NCBI GenBank assembly: GCA_027069385.1
Contig: JALXER010000291.1
Span: forward strand, 1 to 13,222
Length of the DNA: 13,222 nt
Direction of reading: 5' to 3'
Origin: Paracoccaceae bacterium
GTDB taxonomy: Bacteria; Pseudomonadota; Alphaproteobacteria; Rhodobacterales; Rhodobacteraceae
Part shown: in pieces, positions 5,536 to 12,895 of the stretch
How positions within the stretch are numbered: the stretch's first letter is position 1
Layout of the letters: every line of letters starts with the position of its first letter
Position numbers and translations under genes: made by a program
Notes under the pieces: generated by a model
Database searches by the model: none
What the model saw: the letters and a program-made list of their open reading frames with translations, nothing else
What the model was told of the DNA's origin: nothing

Positions 5536-6912
5536 ATGCCGTTGAATACATTCAAGCAGTCTTTGAAAACTTCCGACCCGATCGGCGATTTGCGCGCCGG
5601 TCTGATTGGTGAGGGGATCCGCATTCCGGGGCAGGACGGGCCGGTGCCGCTGGTTTACGCCGATTATGTGGCCTCGGGGCGGGCGCTGCAACAGGTGGAA
5701 CGGTTTGTCAGCGAACAGGTGCTGCCTTTCTATGCCAACACCCACACGGATGCGTCCTATTGCGGCGGCTATACCACGGCGCTGCGCGAGGCGGCCCGGG
5801 GGGAAATTGCGCGGCTGACAAGGGCAAAGGGCTGCGCGGTGATCTTTGCGGGGTCGGGGGCCACATCGGGGCTGAACCGGCTGGTCAGCCTGCTGGGCGT
5901 CAACGAGGCCACCCGTCCGGTGGTGCTGGTCGGCCCTTACGAACATCACTCCAACCTGCTGCCATGGCGCGAAAGCAAGGCCGAGGTGATCGAGATTGCC
6001 GAGGCCGAAACCGGCGGGCCGGATCTGGCGGCGCTGCGCAAGGCGTTGCAGGAACACGCCGATTCCGACCTGCTGATCGGCAGCTTTTCGGCGGCCTCTA
6101 ACGTGACGGGTATCATCACCGATACCGACGCGGTAACGCGGGTGCTGCGCGCGCATGGGGCGCGGGCGGTGTGGGATTACGCAGGTGGCGCGCCCTATCT
6201 GGAAATCGACATGAAGACCGGCACCGATGCGCAAAAAGACGCGGTGGTGGCCTCGGCGCATAAGTTTCCGGGCGGGCCTGGGGCTTCGGGGGTGCTGATC
6301 CTGCGCCACGATGTGGTAACCCGCACAACCCCCACATGGCCGGGGGGCGGTACGGTCAAATTCGTGTCGCCATGGGGGCATGACTATCTGGACAGCCTGC
6401 AAGAGCGCGAAGAGGCGGGCACGCCCAACATCATCGGCGATATCCGCGCCGCGCTGGCCTTTCTGGTCAAAGAGGCCATCGGGCCGGAGCGGATTGCCAA
6501 GCGCGAGGCCGAGTTGAACGCCATGGCCCTGCAAGGCTGGCGCGACAACCCGCACCTGACCTTGCTGGGCGTCGATCATGACCACCGCCTGCCGATTTTC
6601 TCGCTGCTGGTGCGGGACGGGGCCGGTCAAAACGTGAATGCGGCGGCGTTTACCGCGGCGCTTAGCGCGCGTTACGGCATTCAGGCGCGCGGCGGCTGTG
6701 CCTGCGCGGGGCCGTATGGCCACCGGCTGCTGGGGGTCAACCACGCGCATTCCGACGGGCTGCGCTGCGAGGTGCTGGCAGGCAATGACGACGTGAAACC
6801 GGGCTGGGTCCGGCTGAACTTCAGCTATCTGGTAGACGACAAAACCGCACAGTATATCATCGACTCGGTCAATGAACTGGCGCATAGTTTCGCAACGGTC
6901 GCGGCGCGCTAA
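5536..6912 (+). CDS. Class V aminotransferase-fold PLP enzyme, cysteine-desulfurase-like
   Basis: This 458-residue protein belongs to the class V PLP-dependent family that includes cysteine desulfurases of the SufS/IscS type. Visible landmarks are DYVASGRA (43-50), the PLP-phosphate contact GSGATSGLN (107-114), EHHSN (136-140) with the ring-stacking histidine, WDYAGGAP with Asp214, and the Schiff-base lysine Lys243 in SAHKFPGGPG. The loop ARGGCACAGPYGH (384-396) puts Cys388 and Cys390 where desulfurases carry the persulfide-forming cysteine. At 458 residues it is longer than SufS (about 406). AAGGGA (5522-5527) lies 8 nt before the ATG. It is divergent from a DecR-like regulator and near a sulfur transporter, so cysteine sulfur is a plausible substrate. 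It may belong to an uncharacterised subfamily. Confidence 0.85.
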   Translation: MPLNTFKQSLKTSDPIGDLRAGLIGEGIRIPGQDGPVPLVYADYVASGRALQQVERFVSEQVLPFYANTHTDASYCGGYTTALREAARGEIARLTRAKGCAVIFAGSGATSGLNRLVSLLGVNEATRPVVLVGPYEHHSNLLPWRESKAEVIEIAEAETGGPDLAALRKALQEHADSDLLIGSFSAASNVTGIITDTDAVTRVLRAHGARAVWDYAGGAPYLEIDMKTGTDAQKDAVVASAHKFPGGPGASGVLILRHDVVTRTTPTWPGGGTVKFVSPWGHDYLDSLQEREEAGTPNIIGDIRAALAFLVKEAIGPERIAKREAELNAMALQGWRDNPHLTLLGVDHDHRLPIFSLLVRDGAGQNVNAAAFTAALSARYGIQARGGCACAGPYGHRLLGVNHAHSDGLRCEVLAGNDDVKPGWVRLNFSYLVDDKTAQYIIDSVNELAHSFATVAAR

Positions 6913-6950
6913 CCGGTTTCAGCCGCCGACCCGGGAACAAGGGGGGCGGG

Positions 6951-7697
6951 GTGGAAGGGCATTGCGAACAGGTCGATTTTGGCGGGTTTTACCTGCGCAC
7001 CCGGGCACAGGACAGCGATACGCTGGTGGTCTGCTTTGAAAATGGCGGTGGCCGGTACCGTCGCGCCGATGCGCCGCGTTTTGCCTTTGGCGAGCATCTG
7101 TGCGCGCATGCCGGGCTAGACAGCCTGCATGTCATGCCCAAGCGGATGGACTGGTATCAAGCCCCTGCCCTGCGGGCGTCGTTACAAAGATTGCGCGATA
7201 GCGGTTTTTTTACCCCCTACCGTCGCGTGGTCAATTTCGGTTCTTCGATGGGCGGGTTCGGCGCGTTGGCCTTTGGCAGCCTGACCGGGGCTGATCAGGT
7301 CGTAGCCCTGCAACCGCGCACCACCTTGTTTGACAGTCAGCTTGGCTGGGATTCGAAATTCTCCAGGCGTCACCCCGTTGCCCGACGCGGCCGGTTTGCC
7401 GATGCCCTGCGCGGCCTGTCACCCCCCTGCGCGGTGCTGGTTTTTGCCGACCCGCTATTCTCGCGGGACTGGCGCCACGCGCGGCGCGTGCAACAGGCGC
7501 AGGTGATCCGCGTTCCCGGGGTTAAGCACGCTGTGCCGGCATTTCTGGCGGGGATCAAACAATTCCGCCCGCATATGATTGCGGCTTTCCATGCGAGATT
7601 CGACCCGAAACAGTTTTATCGTGATATCCGCGCGCGACGCGACTCGGCGCAGTATCAACGCTATATGAGGCAGCACATCGCGGCGCGGGGTTTATAG
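6951..7697 (+). CDS. Alpha/beta-hydrolase-fold-like protein of unknown function
   Basis: This 248-residue protein has a nucleophile elbow GSSMGGFGAL (97-106) with the GxSxG serine at Ser99. Possible partners are Asp167 (VFADPLF) and His193 (PGVKHAVP), in the expected order for an alpha/beta hydrolase. There is no signal peptide or membrane helix. The C-terminal 45 residues are rich in Arg and aromatic residues. The GTG at 6951 is supported by AAGGGGGG 7 nt upstream. It follows the PLP enzyme by 38 bp on the same strand with no terminator seen, so co-transcription is possible. Its last codons (AARGL and the TAG) lie in a 22-bp sequence shared with the element at 12873-13142. The function is not recognised. 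Confidence 0.75.
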   Translation: MEGHCEQVDFGGFYLRTRAQDSDTLVVCFENGGGRYRRADAPRFAFGEHLCAHAGLDSLHVMPKRMDWYQAPALRASLQRLRDSGFFTPYRRVVNFGSSMGGFGALAFGSLTGADQVVALQPRTTLFDSQLGWDSKFSRRHPVARRGRFADALRGLSPPCAVLVFADPLFSRDWRHARRVQQAQVIRVPGVKHAVPAFLAGIKQFRPHMIAAFHARFDPKQFYRDIRARRDSAQYQRYMRQHIAARGL

Positions 7698-7701
7698 GTC
7701 T
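7680..7701. repeat. 22-bp match to the arm of the 12873-13142 element
   Basis: This stretch, containing GGGGTTTATAGGTCT, is identical to the reverse complement of 12883-12904. It covers the last codons and stop of the hydrolase gene and reaches the stop of the convergent YeeE gene. The match ends abruptly on the YeeE side, so the outermost end of the full element is missing. It is either a relic of a second copy or a shared functional motif. Confidence 0.65.
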
Positions 7702-8765
7702 TAGGCAGTGGCAAAGCTGGCGCGGTTGCGGTCCAGCACGAAATCGGTGATGCCCGCCCCGATGAAAAAGCACAACAGCGCCACCCACGCGGTCAGGGCA
7801 AAGGCCGACGCGCCGGTAACCCCGTTGCCGATCGCGCAGCCCCCGGCCAGCATCCCGCCAAAGCCCATCAGGGCCGCGCCGGTCAGATAGCGCCGCATCG
7901 AGGCGCCGCTTTCAAAGCCTTGCAGTTTCAGTTCCTTGGTAAACCACGCGGCCAGAAACGCCCCCGCCGCCACGCCGGGCACCAGCCCGACCGAAAAGGT
8001 CAGCGCGGTGCCATCGACCAGAAAATACATCAGGGTAGAGGCCGACGGGCCGGTAAAGGTGGCGCTTTCAATGGTGACGGGCTCAAAGCTGATCGCCGAA
8101 AGGGTATAGGTCAGGAACCAGCCCAGCGCCACGGCAAACCCGACCCCCGACGCCATGAACAGCACCATGCGCGACACCTTGTTTTTATAGGCGACATAAA
8201 GCGCGTAAATCGCAAAGCCAAGGCCGATCAATATGCCCATCTTCTCGGAAAAACCAAGAAAGGTCAGCAGGTTGATATTGCTGCCATGCGGCGTTGTCCA
8301 CAGGCCCGCCATCCATGAACGAAGCGGGGCAAGCCAGCCGTGCAGGCTCATCTGCGCGACCACGGCAAAAACCAGCCCCGAGATCACCGCGCGCAGGTTG
8401 CCGGTCGCGGCCAGCACCAGCAGCCGCCCCGAGCAGCCCCGCGCCAGCACCATGCCGACCCCGAATAGCAACCCGCCAATCACCGCGCCCGAAAGCGAGC
8501 CGGGAACGGCCAGAATGCGGGCCTCGTCCAGTGAAATAAAGTCGAAAAAGATTGCCGACTGGGTCCATAGCAGCGCGGTCGAAAAGGTCAGCAACCAGAT
8601 CGCCACCTTGGGGCCGATGATCCCGCGCGAGAATTCGACCGTGGCGGCACGCAGGCAGAATTGCGACCGTTGCGCAGCCACGCCGAAAACCAGCCCGACG
8701 ATCAGGCCGGCCAGTGCCGTTGCGGCATCTTCGCCGATGCTGTCAAGTATCCATACAAGGTCCAT
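7701..8765 (-). CDS. YeeE/YedE family sulfur-compound transporter (TsuA-like)
   Basis: This 354-residue membrane protein belongs to the YeeE/YedE family, which includes the thiosulfate importer TsuA and the PmpA/PmpB proteins tied to persulfide stress. It has about nine to ten hydrophobic segments in two related halves. Three cysteines match those essential in E. coli TsuA (Cys22, Cys91, Cys293): Cys37 in RSQFCLRAA, Cys111 in ARGCSGRLL and Cys310 in AGGCAIGNG. The start is set at 8765 because GGAG lies 6 nt upstream; an ATG at 8783 lacks such a site and falls inside the operator. An ATTC-N8-GAAT palindrome covers the promoter. It converges with the hydrolase gene, 3 bp apart. Family is sure; substrate (thiosulfate, sulfide or persulfide) is inferred. 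Confidence 0.9.
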   Translation of the reverse strand: MDLVWILDSIGEDAATALAGLIVGLVFGVAAQRSQFCLRAATVEFSRGIIGPKVAIWLLTFSTALLWTQSAIFFDFISLDEARILAVPGSLSGAVIGGLLFGVGMVLARGCSGRLLVLAATGNLRAVISGLVFAVVAQMSLHGWLAPLRSWMAGLWTTPHGSNINLLTFLGFSEKMGILIGLGFAIYALYVAYKNKVSRMVLFMASGVGFAVALGWFLTYTLSAISFEPVTIESATFTGPSASTLMYFLVDGTALTFSVGLVPGVAAGAFLAAWFTKELKLQGFESGASMRRYLTGAALMGFGGMLAGGCAIGNGVTGASAFALTAWVALLCFFIGAGITDFVLDRNRASFATA

Positions 8766-8781
8766 CTTGGACTCCAAACCC

Positions 8782-8797
8782 ATTCGATATCACGAAT
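8782..8797. promoter_or_regulatory. SqrR/BigR-type persulfide-responsive operator
   Basis: ATTC, 8 bases, then GAAT is an exact match to the consensus reported for SqrR of Rhodobacter capsulatus (recalled from the literature). It lies 17 bp upstream of the YeeE start codon and overlaps a -10-like TATATT on the minus strand (8800 down to 8795), with a poor -35-like AAGACT before it. Repression relieved by sulfide or persulfide is the expected mode. The repressor gene is not in the window. Confidence 0.6.
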
Positions 8798-8886
8798 ATA
8801 TCAGGGTTGTTAAGTAAGTCTTGATTTATGTCATGTAAAGGCAGATGTTTTGTCGCAGTTTCCCCCGCAACAGGTGAAAGATCAAC

Positions 8887-10116
8887 ATGGGTTCCGCCCC
8901 GAATACTGTGACGCTGGAACAGGCGCGCCAATTACCGCTGTGGCGGCAACCCGTAACCCTGCTGGTGGTGATGGCGGCGGCGATGCCGCTGGCCTTTGCC
9001 ACATGGTCCGCCCTGCTTAACAATTTCGTGATAGAGGCGGCGGAGTTCGACGGGGCCGATATCGGCTGGCTGCATTCCATCCGCGAGATCCCCGGCTTTC
9101 TGGCCGTCGGTGTTATCGGGCTGATCGTGTTTGTGCGCGAGCAAACCCTTGGGATTGTGATGCTTTTGGTCAACGGGCTGGCGGTGGCGGTGACGGCGTG
9201 GTTTCCCAGTTTTGGCGGCTTGCTGCTGACCACGATGATCGGGTCTTTTGGCTTTCACTATTATGAAACGGTCAACCAGTCGCTGCAATTGCAATGGATC
9301 GACAAGGCCCGCGCGCCCAAGGTGCTGGGCTGGATTGTCGCCGCGGGGTCGGCCTCTTCCTTGCTGGCCTACGGGGTGCTGGTGCTGGGCTGGAAGCGCT
9401 TCGGGCTGGAATATAACACGGTATACATGGCCGGGGGCGGGGCCACCACGCTGATCGCGCTGGTCTGCCTTGTCGCCTATCCGCGCTTTGAAAACCCGAC
9501 CCGCCAACACACCCGCATGATCCTGCGCAAACGTTACTGGCTGTATTACCTGCTGCAATTCATGGCCGGTGCGCGTCGGCAGATTTTCATCGTATTCGCC
9601 GCCTTTATGATGGTCGAACGCTTTGATTTCGAAGTGCAGGAAGTCACGGCGCTGTTTCTGATCAACTTTCTGGCCAATATCTTTCTGGCACCGGTCATGG
9701 GCGCGGTCGTGCAACGCTTCGGAGAGCGGCGCGCCCTGATCTTTGAGTATAGCGGGCTGATCGCGGTGTTTCTGGCCTATGGCGGCATCTATATGTTCCA
9801 TTGGGGCGTACTGCTGGCCGCCACGCTTTATGTGATCGACCACCTGTTTTTCGCGCTGGCCTTTGCGCTGAAAACCTATTTCCAAAAGATCGCCGACCCG
9901 CAGGATATCGCCCCGACCGCCGCCGTTGCCTTTACCATCAACCATATTGCCGCGGTGGCCCTGCCCGCCCTGCTGGGCTATCTGTGGGTCACATCACCGC
10001 TGGCGGTATTCGTGCTGGCCGCGATCATGGCGGCGACCTCGCTGGGCCTGTCCTTGCTGGTGCCCCGCCACCCCGAACCGGGCCGAGAAACCGTCTTTTC
10101 CAAAGGAACCCCATGA
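8887..10116 (+). CDS. MFS-type transporter
   Basis: This 409-residue protein has about twelve hydrophobic segments in two halves, split by a charged central loop (about 194-215, with RFENPTRQHTRMILRKRYW), the pattern of a major facilitator superfamily carrier. Motifs such as GFHYYETVNQSLQLQWIDKA (119-138) and VVQRFGERRAL in the second half (an RFG-RR loop like MFS motif A) support this. No substrate-specific signature was recognised. The ATG at 8887 has a weak AGGTG 10 nt upstream. It opens a tight operon: its TGA overlaps the start of the MATE gene by 4 bp, so the two may be translationally coupled. It is divergent from the YeeE gene over 121 bp, and the operator at 8782-8797 could in principle affect it too. 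Confidence 0.75.
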   Translation: MGSAPNTVTLEQARQLPLWRQPVTLLVVMAAAMPLAFATWSALLNNFVIEAAEFDGADIGWLHSIREIPGFLAVGVIGLIVFVREQTLGIVMLLVNGLAVAVTAWFPSFGGLLLTTMIGSFGFHYYETVNQSLQLQWIDKARAPKVLGWIVAAGSASSLLAYGVLVLGWKRFGLEYNTVYMAGGGATTLIALVCLVAYPRFENPTRQHTRMILRKRYWLYYLLQFMAGARRQIFIVFAAFMMVERFDFEVQEVTALFLINFLANIFLAPVMGAVVQRFGERRALIFEYSGLIAVFLAYGGIYMFHWGVLLAATLYVIDHLFFALAFALKTYFQKIADPQDIAPTAAVAFTINHIAAVALPALLGYLWVTSPLAVFVLAAIMAATSLGLSLLVPRHPEPGRETVFSKGTP

Positions 10117-11438
10117 GCAACCCGCCCAAATTCCTGACCGGATCAACCCTGCGCCATGTCACGGTCATGACCCTGACCGCCTCGGTCGGGCTGACCTTTA
10201 TGTTTCTGATCGACGTGGCAACCCTGTTCTGGGTGTCGCGCATCGGAGTAGAAACCAACGTGGCGGCGCTGGGGTTTGCCTGGACCATCCAGTTTTTCAC
10301 CATCTCGGTCGGAATCGGGTTGCTGATTGCCACTACCGCGCTGGTCAGCCGGTCGCTGGGGCAAAGAGACAAGCCCAAGGCGCGCCGGCAGGGGACCTCG
10401 GCCATGGTGATCACCGGCGTGCTGCAATCGCTGGTGGCGCTGCTGGTAGTGGTGTTTCGCATGCAAATCCTGCGAGCGGCAGGGGCGCAAGGCGACACGT
10501 TGCAGATCGCGGCCGATTTCCTGTTGATCTCGATGCCGTCGCTGCCGCTGATGGCGGTGGGCATGGTCGGATCGGCCATTTTGCGGGCCGAGGGCGATGC
10601 CATGCGCGGCATGCTGGTGACCATGGGTGCAGGCGTGATCGCGATGGTGCTGGACCCGCTGTTTATCTTTGGATTCGGGCTGGGGCTGGATGGCGCGGCG
10701 ATCGTGGTGGTGATCTCGCGCGGGTCCACGGCGCTGCTGGCGATCTGGTTTGTGATCAAGGTGCATGATCTGGCCGCCAAGCCGAGTTTTACCGACGTGC
10801 GCGCCGTGCTGGTGCCGTTTTTCGTGATTGCCGGTCCGGCGATTGCCACGCAGGTTTCGACCCCGTTTGGCAACTACATTCTGACCCGCGCCATGGCGGA
10901 ATTCGGCGATGGCGCGGTGGCGGGCTGGGCGGTGGTCTCGCGGTTGACGGTGCTGGCCTTTGGCGGCATTTTCGCCCTATCGGGCGCGGTGGGCGGTATC
11001 TTTGGCCAGAATTTCGGAGCCGGGCGCATCGATCGGGTGCAATCGACCTTTCGCGATGCGCTGATCTTCTGTTTTATCTATACCATGCTGGCCTGGGTCG
11101 GGCTGTTCTTGCTGCGCGGTGTGGCGATCGACGCCTTTCATCTGAGCGACGAGGGCGCGCGGATTGTCCGTATCTTCAGCATACTGGCCGGTGGATTTGT
11201 GTTTACCGGATTTCTGTTTGTCGCCAACGCCACGTTCAACAATCTGGGCAAGCCGCTATGGTCAACCGGGTTCAACTGGGCGCGCGACGGGGTGCTGATG
11301 CTGCCCGCCGTGTGGCTGATGACCCATTGGTTCGCCGCGCCCGGTGTGCTATATGCGCAGGCGCTGGTCGTGGTGCTGGTCGGCAGCGCGGCAAGTTATG
11401 GCGCATGGCGTTTTGTCAAAGGACTGGAACATGGATGA
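10113..11438 (+). CDS. MATE family efflux transporter
   Basis: This 441-residue protein resembles the multidrug and toxic compound extrusion family of Na+- or H+-coupled exporters. It has about twelve membrane segments in two MatE repeats. Family features include LRHVTVMTLTASVGLTFMFL at the N-terminus, ALVSRSLGQRDKPKARR (first-repeat loop), ILRAEGDAMRGM, DPLFIFGFGLGLDGAA and, in the second repeat, GGIFGQNFGAGRIDRV. The ATG at 10113 overlaps the MFS stop as ATGA, with AAAGGAA 5 nt upstream. The frame remains open upstream inside the MFS gene, but a start there would add unrelated sequence. Its stop overlaps the msrA start by 8 bp. The substrate cannot be told from sequence. Confidence 0.9.
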   Translation: MSNPPKFLTGSTLRHVTVMTLTASVGLTFMFLIDVATLFWVSRIGVETNVAALGFAWTIQFFTISVGIGLLIATTALVSRSLGQRDKPKARRQGTSAMVITGVLQSLVALLVVVFRMQILRAAGAQGDTLQIAADFLLISMPSLPLMAVGMVGSAILRAEGDAMRGMLVTMGAGVIAMVLDPLFIFGFGLGLDGAAIVVVISRGSTALLAIWFVIKVHDLAAKPSFTDVRAVLVPFFVIAGPAIATQVSTPFGNYILTRAMAEFGDGAVAGWAVVSRLTVLAFGGIFALSGAVGGIFGQNFGAGRIDRVQSTFRDALIFCFIYTMLAWVGLFLLRGVAIDAFHLSDEGARIVRIFSILAGGFVFTGFLFVANATFNNLGKPLWSTGFNWARDGVLMLPAVWLMTHWFAAPGVLYAQALVVVLVGSAASYGAWRFVKGLEHG

Positions 11439-11997
11439 TTTGAAGCATTATGTGAACGGCAATCCGCTGTTCGGGCCGTTTCCGGCGGGCATGCGGCAGG
11501 TGCTGTTTGCGCTGGGTTGCTTTTGGGGGGCCGAGCGGTTGTTCTGGCAGGTGCCCGGAGTGTGGGTGACTTCGGTCGGGTATACCGGCGGGCATCTGGA
11601 CGCGCCCGATTATCGCGCCGTTTGCACCGGTACCACCGGCCATGCCGAAGCGGTTCAGGTGGTGTATGACCCCGCGCGGGTAACGTTTGGCGCGCTGTTG
11701 CAACGCTTTTGGGAGGGGCACAACCCCACGCAGGGCATGCGGCAGGGCAATGATCGGGGCAGCCAGTACCGCTCGGGGATCTATGTGTTCTCGGAGGCCG
11801 ATCTGGCGGCTGCGCAACAATCGATGCAGGCCTATCAGGCGGCGCTGGCCGCGGCAGGGCATCCGGCCATCACCACCGAAATCGCCATGGCCGGACCGTA
11901 TTATCCGGCCGAGGAATACCACCAGCAATATCTGGCCAAAAACCCCGATGGCTATTGCGGGTTGGGGGGCACAGGCGTTACCTGTGCGCTCGACTGA
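11431..11997 (+). CDS. msrA: Peptide-methionine (S)-S-oxide reductase
   Basis: This 188-residue cytoplasmic enzyme reduces methionine-S-sulfoxide in proteins with thioredoxin. The catalytic motif is GCFWGAERLFW with Cys30 as nucleophile. GYTGG (50-54), TGHAEAVQVVYDP (69-81, with a conserved Glu), EGHNPTQ, GSQYRSGIY and YYPAEEYHQQYL follow in the usual order. The C-terminal NPDGYCGLGGTGVTC supplies recycling cysteines Cys176 and Cys185. The ATG at 11431 overlaps the MATE gene by 8 bp, with AAAGGA (11419-11424) 6 nt upstream; the frame is open further upstream but the family N-terminus fits this start. Placement between efflux genes and prmA suggests co-expression rather than a dedicated msrAB locus; no msrB is present. 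Confidence 0.95.
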   Translation: MDDLKHYVNGNPLFGPFPAGMRQVLFALGCFWGAERLFWQVPGVWVTSVGYTGGHLDAPDYRAVCTGTTGHAEAVQVVYDPARVTFGALLQRFWEGHNPTQGMRQGNDRGSQYRSGIYVFSEADLAAAQQSMQAYQAALAAAGHPAITTEIAMAGPYYPAEEYHQQYLAKNPDGYCGLGGTGVTCALD

Positions 11998-12010
11998 CCA
12001 AGGAGTACGC

Positions 12011-12877
12011 ATGCCGACCTATACCGCCCTGACCACCCTGCCCGACCCGTCCAAAGCGCAAGCGCTTGGCGATGCGATGGAGACCCTGACCCCCGAACCG
12101 ACCGGTATCGGCGTGTTCGAGGTCGAGGACGGCTCGGGCCTGTACGAGGTCGGGGGCTATTTCATCGAGCCGCCCGACCAGGCCGGGCTGGCCTTGCTGG
12201 CATCGATGCATGGCGCGCGCCCGTTCGCGGTGTCTGAACTGCCCGACCGCGACTGGGTGGCGCTGGTGAAACGCGAGTTGTCGCCGGTCTATGCCGGACG
12301 GTTTGTGGTCTATGGCGGCCATCATCGCGGGAATGTGCCCGACAACCTGATCGGGCTGGAAATAGAGGCCGCCATGGCCTTTGGCACCGGCCATCACGGC
12401 ACCACCAAGGGCTGCCTGCTAAGCTATGACAAGTTGCTAAAGGCCAGAATGGTGGCGCGCAATGTGGCCGATATCGGCGCGGGAACAGCGGTGCTGGCCA
12501 TGGCTGCCGCACGCAGCGGCGCGGCGCAGGTGCTGGCCAGCGACATCGACCCGATCGCGACGCAAACCGCGCTGGCCAATGTGGCCGCCAACACTCTGCA
12601 AGGCAAGGTGCAATGCGTGACCGCGACCGGATTTCGCCATCCGCTGATCCGCCGCCGCGCGCCCTATGACCTGATCTTTGCCAATATTCTGGCCGGGCCG
12701 CTGAAAGGCATGGCCGCGGATATGGCCGCCCATGCCGGAGCGGGCACGGTGCTTATCCTGTCCGGTATCCTAAACGAACAGGCGCGCGGGGTGGAAAACA
12801 TCTATGCAGGCCACGGTTTCCACCGGCTGGACCGGCGCACCATCGGCGAATGGACCACCCTGACCCTGCGGCGTTAG
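12011..12877 (+). CDS. prmA: Ribosomal protein L11 methyltransferase
   Basis: This 288-residue class I SAM-dependent methyltransferase is PrmA, which trimethylates ribosomal protein L11. The N-terminal L11-binding domain (about 1-95) precedes MAFGTGHHGTT (122-132). Motif I is VADIGAGTAVLAMAAA (152-167), the acidic SAM-ribose residue lies in ASDIDPIA, and ANILAGPL (224-231) is the NxL-type catalytic motif. AAGGAG (12000-12005) lies 5 nt before the ATG. It is the last gene of the MFS-MATE-msrA-prmA unit, 13 bp after msrA. Its TAG stop lies inside the terminal inverted repeat of the 12873-13142 element; without the element the codon would read TAA, so the protein is intact. No terminator hairpin follows, so the element may shape the 3' end of the mRNA. 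Confidence 0.95.
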   Translation: MPTYTALTTLPDPSKAQALGDAMETLTPEPTGIGVFEVEDGSGLYEVGGYFIEPPDQAGLALLASMHGARPFAVSELPDRDWVALVKRELSPVYAGRFVVYGGHHRGNVPDNLIGLEIEAAMAFGTGHHGTTKGCLLSYDKLLKARMVARNVADIGAGTAVLAMAAARSGAAQVLASDIDPIATQTALANVAANTLQGKVQCVTATGFRHPLIRRRAPYDLIFANILAGPLKGMAADMAAHAGAGTVLILSGILNEQARGVENIYAGHGFHRLDRRTIGEWTTLTLRR

Positions 12878-12895
12878 GGCGTAGACCTATAAACC
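12873..12895 (+). repeat. Left terminal inverted repeat
   Basis: The inner 19 bp read GGGCGTAGACCTATAAACC, preceded by GTTA. All 23 bases are the exact reverse complement of 13120-13142. The repeat contains the TAG stop codon of prmA (12875-12877). Confidence 0.85.

Noticed and set aside
5455..6885. A 476-codon open frame antisense to the PLP enzyme
   Set aside because: It has the same antisense composition bias and no recognisable motif; the plus-strand product has a full set of PLP motifs.
8932..9945. A 337-codon open frame antisense to the MFS gene
   Set aside because: It is extremely polar and Gln/Arg/His-rich with no start signal; the sense strand gives a clean membrane protein.
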